NCBI GenBank assembly: GCA_021788565.1 | Contig: JAJYKO010000313.1 | Span: 1-6,654 of the forward strand | From: Chloroflexota bacterium | GTDB lineage: Bacteria; Chloroflexota; UBA6077 | DNA length: 6,654 nucleotides | Direction: 5' to 3' | In this document: positions 1-4,679 of the stretch, in pieces | Position numbering within the stretch: the first letter of the stretch is position 1 | How the letters are laid out: each line of letters starts with the position of its first letter | Notes under the pieces: model-generated | Databases searched by the model: none | Told to the model about the DNA's origin: nothing | The model's input: only the letters and a program-made list of their open reading frames with translations | Made by a program: the position numbers and the translations under genes

Positions 1-126
1 AAAGCCCTCGCTTGGGACAACGTAGGACGGGGCAGGCAGGTCTGACCGCCGCGGGACGCGACGAGGCCCGTCGCCCCGAGCCAAGGCGCGGATATCAGTG
101 CAGCGAAGTCTGGTGCCGAACCCAGT

Positions 127-354
127 TCACGAGCCGAAACGTACCCAACCCCCCCAAGAGGTGACCACGAAGAGCCACAGCCACACGGTGCCTAGACGCA
201 GCACGGGATGCCACCAGTTGGCTGAGAGAAGCTCTCCAGTGGAGAGGTCTCCCTCGGTGAAGAAGTGAGATCCCAAGACATTGAACCATATGGTGAGCAA
301 TAGTGCCGTTGCCGTCAGCCCACCCAGCGCGGCCAGCACTTTCCTGTCGATCAT
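127..354 (-). CDS. Small two-helix membrane protein, unknown function
   Basis: This 75-residue protein is not recognised as a member of any family. It has two hydrophobic stretches, about residues 6-28 (Leu/Ala-rich) and 51-70 (rich in Trp, Val and Leu). A polar loop of about 20 residues containing EGD and the Trp pair of NWWHP joins them, so it is probably a helical-hairpin inner-membrane protein. The ATG at 354 is chosen because a GGAGGAG ribosome-binding site lies 10 nt upstream (365-371). The frame stays open to a TTG at 411, which would add 19 mostly basic or polar residues but has no comparable ribosome-binding site. The gene is divergent from the ChrB-like/ATPase genes and shares their upstream region. 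That could mean shared control, but nothing in the protein shows a functional link. The open frame, ribosome-binding site and coherent membrane topology make a real gene likely. Confidence 0.62.
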   Translation of the reverse strand: MIDRKVLAALGGLTATALLLTIWFNVLGSHFFTEGDLSTGELLSANWWHPVLRLGTVWLWLFVVTSWGGWVRFGS

Positions 355-364
355 CTTTCTGCCG

Positions 365-371
365 CTCCTCC
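365..371 (-). promoter_or_regulatory. Ribosome-binding site of the small membrane protein
   Basis: On the minus strand this reads GGAGGAG, 10 nt before the ATG at 354. It decides the start in favour of that ATG over the in-frame TTG at 411. Confidence 0.6.
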
Positions 372-389
372 GACGGATATCGCGCACGA

Positions 390-399
390 GGGATATCCC
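390..399. repeat. Palindrome GGGATATCCC, possible operator
   Basis: This is a perfect 10-nt palindrome. Its GGATATC core recurs in the same orientation at 375-381 and at 90-96. The 375 and 391 copies are 16 bp apart, within the presumed leader of the leftward small-protein gene. Two copies spaced about one and a half helical turns apart could be a binding site for a dimeric regulator. This is inference from arrangement alone. Confidence 0.25.
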
Positions 400-416
400 A
401 ACGTGTGCCAACGACA

Positions 417-425
417 GCTATAGCA
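417..425 (-). promoter_or_regulatory. Candidate extended -10 promoter for the small membrane protein
   Basis: On the minus strand the sequence TGCTATAGC fits an extended -10 (TGn followed by TATAGC, four of six matches to TATAAT). Transcription would start near 410, about 55 nt before the ATG at 354. No convincing -35 hexamer is found 16-18 bp upstream. A TTGTCA on this strand (449-454) is 26 bp away, which is too far. The call is weak. Confidence 0.25.
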
Positions 426-435
426 GGATTCCTGC
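423..435. repeat. 13-nt palindrome GCAGGATTCCTGC, possible operator
   Basis: Two perfect 6-bp arms (GCAGGA and TCCTGC) flank a single central T. It ends 12 bp before the -35 of the rightward promoter and overlaps the candidate leftward -10. A protein bound here could affect both divergent transcripts. The symmetry is directly visible; the role is inferred. Confidence 0.35.
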
Positions 436-447
436 CCGCTCAGCGAG

Positions 448-476
448 TTGACAAATCAATGCGGCAGGTCTAGTAT
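448..476 (+). promoter_or_regulatory. Sigma-70-type promoter of the ChrB-like/ATPase operon
   Basis: A perfect -35 TTGACA (448-453) is followed by exactly 17 bp and then TAGTAT (471-476), which matches the -10 consensus at four of six positions. Transcription should begin near 483, giving a leader of about 40 nt before the ATG at 523. In this GC-rich context a consensus -35 with ideal spacing is unlikely by chance. No other gene separates it from the operon. Confidence 0.65.
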
Positions 477-492
477 GTGACGACAGTTACAT
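475..492. promoter_or_regulatory. Imperfect dyad over the -10 and start point, candidate operator
   Basis: The sequence ATGTGACGACAGTTACAT has arms ATGTGAC and GTTACAT that are complementary at six of seven positions (the exception is a G/T pair) around a 4-nt centre. It overlaps the last two bases of the -10 and the predicted start near 483. This is a classical position for a repressor operator controlling the rightward operon. The regulator is not identified; the ChrB-like product is one candidate. Confidence 0.4.
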
Positions 493-511
493 GCAACGGT
501 TGTGTCAAGAA

Positions 512-517
512 GCAGGG
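512..517 (+). promoter_or_regulatory. Ribosome-binding site of the ChrB-like gene
   Basis: GCAGGG lies 5 nt before the ATG at 523. The in-frame GTG codons at 502 and 517 have no usable ribosome-binding site, so this element supports the ATG start. Confidence 0.45.
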
Positions 518-522
518 TGTGC

Positions 523-1113
523 ATGGAAAATCGAGCCCTTCGCCAGTGGCTGTTACTGGCCTACAAGGTCCCTCAGGAGCCGACCCGTATCCGCACCTAC
601 GTCTGGCGTCAGGTGAAGGCCCTCGGCTGCCTCCACCTACAGCAGGCGGTCTGGCTGCTTCCGAAGACCGCCCAAGCTGAAGCCGAACTCCAGAAGCTAT
701 CGGACAAGATCCAGGAGATGGGCGGGGAGTCGAGCCTGCTATCAACGACCTCCCCGAGCCTCGCCTGGGAGGAGCGCACCATCGAGGGCTTCAACCGGGC
801 GAGGGGCGAGGAGTACGCCGAGGTCGTCGAGAACGAGGAGCGCTTCGAGGACGAGATCAGACGGGAGACCCGCAAGGAAAAGTTCACTTTCGCGGAACTG
901 GAGGACATGGATGCGGACTGGGAGAAGCTGAGGAAGTGGCAGGGACGGGTCGCGGCTCGGGACTTCTTCGAGGCTGCTGGGCGCCAGGAGGCTGAAGCCC
1001 GTCTCGCGGAGGGAGAGAAGATGCTGGCAGGGTTCAACCGCCGCGTTTACGAGCACGAGGGTGTTCAAGAGAGCCAAGACGATAACGACGCGGACGCCAA
1101 TCCCGATGCCTGA
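523..1113 (+). CDS. ChrB N-terminal domain protein (chromate/metal-response family)
   Basis: This 196-residue protein closely follows the N-terminal domain of ChrB, the chromate resistance regulator. Segments seen are W9-LLAYKVPQEP (to 20), YVWRQVKALG followed by LQQAVWLLP (26-47), FNRARGEEYAEVV (90-102), FTFAELED (121-128) and ARDFFEA (145-151). Full ChrB proteins carry a second, C-terminal domain, which is absent here; an acidic tail (about 181-196) ends the protein instead. ChrB_N is linked in characterised systems to sensing chromate and controlling chrA, but no ChrA is present. The charged middle (about 95-140) is likely helical. The ATG at 523 is preferred over GTG 502 because of GCAGGG at 512-517. 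It is the first gene after the promoter and its stop overlaps the ATPase start by 8 bp, so the two are probably translationally coupled. A sensor or accessory role for the pump is inferred. Confidence 0.82.
   Translation: MENRALRQWLLLAYKVPQEPTRIRTYVWRQVKALGCLHLQQAVWLLPKTAQAEAELQKLSDKIQEMGGESSLLSTTSPSLAWEERTIEGFNRARGEEYAEVVENEERFEDEIRRETRKEKFTFAELEDMDADWEKLRKWQGRVAARDFFEAAGRQEAEARLAEGEKMLAGFNRRVYEHEGVQESQDDNDADANPDA
1106..1113 (+). other. Stop/start overlap coupling ChrB-like gene and ATPase
   Basis: The ATPase ATG (1106) lies five bases before the TGA (1111-1113) of the upstream gene in another frame (ATGCCTGA). No clear ribosome-binding site precedes it, which suggests reinitiation by ribosomes finishing the ChrB-like gene. 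If GTG 1061 is used instead, the overlap would be 53 bp; it has GAGG directly abutting it, too close for good function. Confidence 0.5.
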
Positions 1114-3802
1114 GAACGTCCAAGACCCAGCCCAGCGGCCCCTTCCCGGCTCCTGGCACTCCTCGGACGTCGCGGCCACGCTGGCCGCTCTTGGCACCGA
1201 TGCCGAGATGGGGCTGTCCGGCGAAACCGCGCAATGCAGACTGGAAGCGGTTGGTCCCAACCGTCTGATAGAAGAGCGCCAGGTCACGTTCTGGAAGGTC
1301 GCCAAAGAAGAGGTGACCGAGCCGATGATCCTCCTGCTCCTGGCCGTGGGCGTGATCTACGCCCTCTGGGGGGAGCTGCGGGACGCCGTCGCCATCTTCT
1401 TCATCATCAGTGGCATCTCCCTCATCGAGATCTTCAACGAGTACAGGGCCAAGGCCGCCATCGCCTCCCTCCAGCGTCTGGCCTCGCCGGTTGCCCCCGT
1501 TGTGCGGGACGGTGTCCAGCAGGGCCTTGACGCGAAGGCTCTCGTTCCCGGAGACCTCGTACTGTTGTCTCCAGGAGAGCGAGTGCCGGCAGACCTCCGG
1601 CTCATCGAGACAACGGGGCTTTGGATCGACGAATCGAGCCTCACCGGCGAGTCCTCCCCTGTGTCGAAGACGGTCGAAGCCGTGCCCGAGGACGCGGAGT
1701 TGGCCGACCGGCCAAATATGGCCTACGCGGGAACCCTGGTCACGTCGGGCAAGGGTCGTGGCGTGGTTGTAGCCACTGGTATGGTGACGGAGATAGGACG
1801 AATAGCCGGTCTGGTAAGGGCAGCCCGGGAGCCTCGTACTCCCCTCCAGTTGGGGATGCGGGAGCTCGCGGGCTACCTGGTCTGGGTTGCTCTCGGTTTC
1901 TCCGTTCTCGTTCCCGTCCTCGGTTTCCTCTTCGGCCAGCCCCTTCGGGAGATGGTCCTCACGGGCCTCACCCTCGCTTTCGCCACGATCCCCGAGGAGT
2001 TGCCGATCCTGATCACCGTGGTCCTCGGACTCGGCTCGCTCCAGCTCTCCAGACGGCACGCCATCGTCAAGCGCCTCAGGGCTGCGGAGACCCTGGGTAG
2101 TGTTTCCGCCATCGCCAGCGACAAGACTGGCACCATCACGGAGAACCACATGGCCCTTGCCGAGGTGTGGCTCACGGGCGGGACGGAAGCGATTTCGGCT
2201 TCGGACGCAGGCCGCAACCCCTCTGTTCTTCAAGTTCTAGATCTGGGCGTCCTGTCCAACGACGCGACTGCAGCGCATACCAACGGTGAGAAGAGTTTCG
2301 TTGGCGATCCGACCGATGTGGCCTTGCTCGAAGCGGCAACAAGGAGCGGACGCGATCTCAGGGCCTTACGCGGCAGGGGACCGCTCGTCGAGTTCACCTT
2401 CGACGACCGGCGCAAGCTCTCATCCTCGGCCTATTCCAGAAGTGAAGGGCTCCTCGTTGCCGTCAAGGGGGCCCCGGAGGCAGTCATCGCCAAGTGCAGC
2501 CGCCAGACATCCGGGGAGACGGAGTCAGAACTCAATTCAGAGTCGAGGTCCGCCGCGCTCTCGGCAGCCGAGGCCATGGCAAGCCGTGGGCTCAGGGTAC
2601 TTGCCCTCGCCTTCAAGCTCCTCCCATCACACCAGAAGAAGGGGCTCTCGCCCGGATCCGCGGAACTGCCCTACATCGAGGAGTGTGAGTCGGATCTGAT
2701 CCTGGCTGGCCTGGTGGGGCTTGCCGATCCTGCCAGGATCGAAGTGCCTGCCGCCCTGAACGAGCTGCGTTCGGCCCGAATACGGGTGCTGATGCTCACG
2801 GGAGATCACCCCGCGACCGCTCGTGCCATCGCCGCCGAGGTAGGCATCGATGGGAAAAGGGTGATCACGGGGCGCCAAGTGGAAACCATGAGCGATTCCG
2901 ATCTGGTGTCGGCGGTCGGCGAGGTCTCGGTCTATGCCCGCATCGCTCCGGAGCACAAGCTCCGGATAGTGAGGGCGCTCCAGGCCCGGGGTGAGGTGGT
3001 GGCGGTCACAGGGGACGGCGTGAACGACGCCCCAGCCCTCAAGGAGGCCGCCATCGGGGTCGCCATGGGGCAAACTGGCACCGATGTGGCGAAGGAAGCG
3101 GCGGACATCGTGCTCGCGGACGACAACTTCGCCACCATCGGTCTGGCGGTCCGAGAGGGCCGCAAGCTGTTCGAGAACCTGAGGAAGGCCGTCCGCTACT
3201 ACCTGGCGGCCAAGGTAGCCCTGGTCACCAGCTCTCTCATCGCCGTGCTTCTCCATCTGCCTGTGCCCTTCAGCCCCATCCAGATAATCGTCATGGAGCT
3301 GTTCATGGATCTGGGAGCCTCGGTGGCCTTCACTACCGAGCGAGCCGAGGGCGACGTTATGGCCCGTCCACCCCGAGATCCGAAACATCCCTTCATGGAC
3401 GGAGCGATGCAGGCGGGGATCTTCTCGGGAGGGTTGTCTCTCTGCGCGGCGGTGATAGCGATCTACCTGTGGGCGTTTTCGCAAGGAGCCGAGCCCGTCC
3501 ATGCCCAGAGCCTCGCCTTCGCCACCTGGATGGTGGGCCACGTGCTGCTGGCGCTTCACATGCGCTCGGAGTGGCAGCCCCTCCTGTCCCTCGGCCCTCT
3601 CTCCAATCCGGCCATGGTGATGTGGGGAGTAGGAGCGGTCGCGGTGGCGGTGCTTGCTGCCAACGTGCCGGTTCTCAGGGACACCTTGAAAGTGACCTCC
3701 CTCACCCCGCAAGAATGGATCTTCGTGCTGATCGCGCCCCTCCTTGCCACGAGCTGGTGGGAAGCGTGGAAACTGGCCCGCTCGAACCCAAGGATCGCAT
3801 AG
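1106..3802 (+). CDS. P2-like cation-translocating P-type ATPase
   Basis: This 898-residue integral membrane pump uses ATP to move a cation. The N-terminal cation-ATPase region (about 15-70) precedes M1-M2 (71-110). The actuator motif is TGES (180-183), and M3-M4 span about 253-315 with PEELP at 296-300. The phosphorylated aspartate is D339 in DKTGT. Nucleotide-domain KGAPE (454-458), TGD (565-567) and TGDGVND (635-641) follow, then six C-terminal helices (about 698-890). All catalytic motifs are intact and the length fits a full pump. Aligned with SERCA by equal spacing, the M4 Glu (E297) and M6 Asp (D735) are kept, but N768, E771, N796 and T799 become K703, L706, E731 and M734. The substrate is therefore not assignable. 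There is no N-terminal heavy-metal domain or CPC motif, so it is not a P1B copper or zinc pump. The start at ATG 1106 overlaps the upstream stop by 8 bp; GTG 1061 would add 15 residues and cannot be excluded. Confidence 0.9.
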   Translation: MPENVQDPAQRPLPGSWHSSDVAATLAALGTDAEMGLSGETAQCRLEAVGPNRLIEERQVTFWKVAKEEVTEPMILLLLAVGVIYALWGELRDAVAIFFIISGISLIEIFNEYRAKAAIASLQRLASPVAPVVRDGVQQGLDAKALVPGDLVLLSPGERVPADLRLIETTGLWIDESSLTGESSPVSKTVEAVPEDAELADRPNMAYAGTLVTSGKGRGVVVATGMVTEIGRIAGLVRAAREPRTPLQLGMRELAGYLVWVALGFSVLVPVLGFLFGQPLREMVLTGLTLAFATIPEELPILITVVLGLGSLQLSRRHAIVKRLRAAETLGSVSAIASDKTGTITENHMALAEVWLTGGTEAISASDAGRNPSVLQVLDLGVLSNDATAAHTNGEKSFVGDPTDVALLEAATRSGRDLRALRGRGPLVEFTFDDRRKLSSSAYSRSEGLLVAVKGAPEAVIAKCSRQTSGETESELNSESRSAALSAAEAMASRGLRVLALAFKLLPSHQKKGLSPGSAELPYIEECESDLILAGLVGLADPARIEVPAALNELRSARIRVLMLTGDHPATARAIAAEVGIDGKRVITGRQVETMSDSDLVSAVGEVSVYARIAPEHKLRIVRALQARGEVVAVTGDGVNDAPALKEAAIGVAMGQTGTDVAKEAADIVLADDNFATIGLAVREGRKLFENLRKAVRYYLAAKVALVTSSLIAVLLHLPVPFSPIQIIVMELFMDLGASVAFTTERAEGDVMARPPRDPKHPFMDGAMQAGIFSGGLSLCAAVIAIYLWAFSQGAEPVHAQSLAFATWMVGHVLLALHMRSEWQPLLSLGPLSNPAMVMWGVGAVAVAVLAANVPVLRDTLKVTSLTPQEWIFVLIAPLLATSWWEAWKLARSNPRIA

Positions 3803-3858
3803 ACTTGTCAGATGCACCATTTGGGCTGTGAGCTGCCCGACCGGAGAACTGGGCAAGC

Positions 3859-3863
3859 AGAGG
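3859..3863 (+). promoter_or_regulatory. Ribosome-binding site deciding the TTG start of the GT51 gene
   Basis: AGAGG ends 7 nt before the TTG at 3871. The start gives a short basic N-terminus (M-K) directly before the membrane anchor, as expected for this family. Confidence 0.5.
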
Positions 3864-3870
3864 CAAGGGG

Positions 3871-4560
3871 TTGAAAGCTCTACTGTTGGCCGCCATCATC
3901 GCGGCCCTTCTCGGCGCCGCTGCGGCCCTCGTCGCCCTCGCTACGTTGCCTGATGTGGGCGACGCCGAAGCTCGGGTCGCCGAAGTGCTCCGTGCCCACG
4001 AAGGGACGGACACCGGTCTGCCGCTGCCGGGGAAGGTCGCGCAATCGGTCGTCTCCATCGAGGACCGACGCTTCTATGTTCATCACGGCATCGACCCGGT
4101 GAGCCTGCTCCGGGTTGCCTGGTCCACCCTGTCCACTGGTTCGCCCCAGGGTGGTGCCACCATCTCGCAGCAGTTGGCGAAGGTCCTGTACGTGGAGGAC
4201 GATCACACCCTCGGAGCCAAGCTGCTGACGGCGGGGCTCGCGATCAAACTGGAGTTTCGCTACTCGAAAGCTGAGATCCTGGAGATGTATCTGAACGGCG
4301 TTTACTATGGCGACGGGTACTGGGGTATCGCCCAGGCCAGCAGGGGGTACTTCAGCAAGTCGCCGGAGGAGTTGGATTGGGCGGAGGCGAGCCTCCTGGC
4401 TGGGCTGCTCCAGGCGCCCTCTGCCTACGACCCTACGAAGCATTTCGACCTGGCCAGGCAGCGCCAGCAGAACGTCCTGGCGGCCCTGGTGCGGGACGGA
4501 GTCCTGACCCAGGCCGAGGCCGATGCCTCCTATGCCGAGCCCATCGATCTCAGACACTGA
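3871..4560 (+). CDS. Monofunctional peptidoglycan glycosyltransferase (GT51)
   Basis: This 229-residue protein polymerises lipid II into glycan strands at the outer face of the membrane. Residues 3-25 form an uncleaved membrane anchor. The family-51 motifs appear in order: EDRRFYVHHG (64-73, with the catalytic Glu at E64), GGATISQQLAK (94-104), YSKAEILEMYLN (131-142), the YYGDGYWGI segment (145-153), RGYFSK (158-163), and AEASLLAGLLQAPSAYDP (171-188). No transpeptidase domain follows, so it is an MtgA-like monofunctional enzyme, not a class A penicillin-binding protein. The start is a TTG with AGAGG 7 nt upstream (3859-3863). It lies 68 bp after the ATPase stop with no obvious promoter or terminator between, so cotranscription is possible. 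A link between ion pumping and wall synthesis is not established. Confidence 0.9.
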   Translation: MKALLLAAIIAALLGAAAALVALATLPDVGDAEARVAEVLRAHEGTDTGLPLPGKVAQSVVSIEDRRFYVHHGIDPVSLLRVAWSTLSTGSPQGGATISQQLAKVLYVEDDHTLGAKLLTAGLAIKLEFRYSKAEILEMYLNGVYYGDGYWGIAQASRGYFSKSPEELDWAEASLLAGLLQAPSAYDPTKHFDLARQRQQNVLAALVRDGVLTQAEADASYAEPIDLRH

Positions 4561-4602
4561 AGGCGTGCCTCCCCTCGTGGTTGGCACGTCGATCTTCGGG
4601 AG

Positions 4603-4621
4603 GCGCCAGAATAGCTGGCGC
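4603..4621. terminator. Hairpin between convergent genes, possible bidirectional terminator
   Basis: A perfect 7-bp GC-rich stem (GCGCCAG and CTGGCGC) encloses the 5-nt loop AATAG. It sits in the 119-bp gap between the ends of the rightward GT51 gene (4560) and the leftward cytochrome gene (4680), where terminators are expected. No T-run follows on either strand, so it is not a canonical intrinsic terminator. Confidence 0.35.
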
Positions 4622-4679
4622 GATTACCTCGGGCGACCATCGCCGCACCTCGCCGAGATGTGCATAAGGCGGCCGATAA

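Noticed and set aside
1..45. Possible C-terminal end of a gene entering from the left edge (14 codons, then TGA)
   Set aside because: Fourteen codons with no recognisable motif cannot be told from chance. The stretch 1-126 holds no supportable gene.
58..74. Hairpin with 6-bp arms (GCGACG and CGTCGC) downstream of the small membrane protein gene, considered as its terminator
   Set aside because: The stem is short, no T-run follows on the minus strand, and it lies 53 bp past the stop. In GC-rich DNA this is close to chance.
355..411. Longer form of the small membrane protein from the TTG at 411
   Set aside because: The ATG at 354 has GGAGGAG upstream and the TTG has none. The extra residues would also be encoded over the candidate regulatory palindrome.
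1034..2233. A 399-codon open frame on the minus strand opposite the ATPase
   Set aside because: It overlaps invariant P-type ATPase motifs on the other strand. Its product is low-complexity, rich in Arg, Gly and Glu, and matches nothing recognisable.
3834..3855. Inverted repeat TGCCC/GGGCA between the ATPase and GT51 genes, considered as a terminator
   Set aside because: It has only five pairs, a 12-nt loop and no T-run. It does not argue against cotranscription.
2627..3856. A 409-codon open frame on the minus strand opposite the ATPase C-terminal half
   Set aside because: It is antisense to the TGD and GDGVND motifs and the C-terminal helices. The translation is His/Arg/Gly-rich and shows no domain, so it is a codon-bias shadow.
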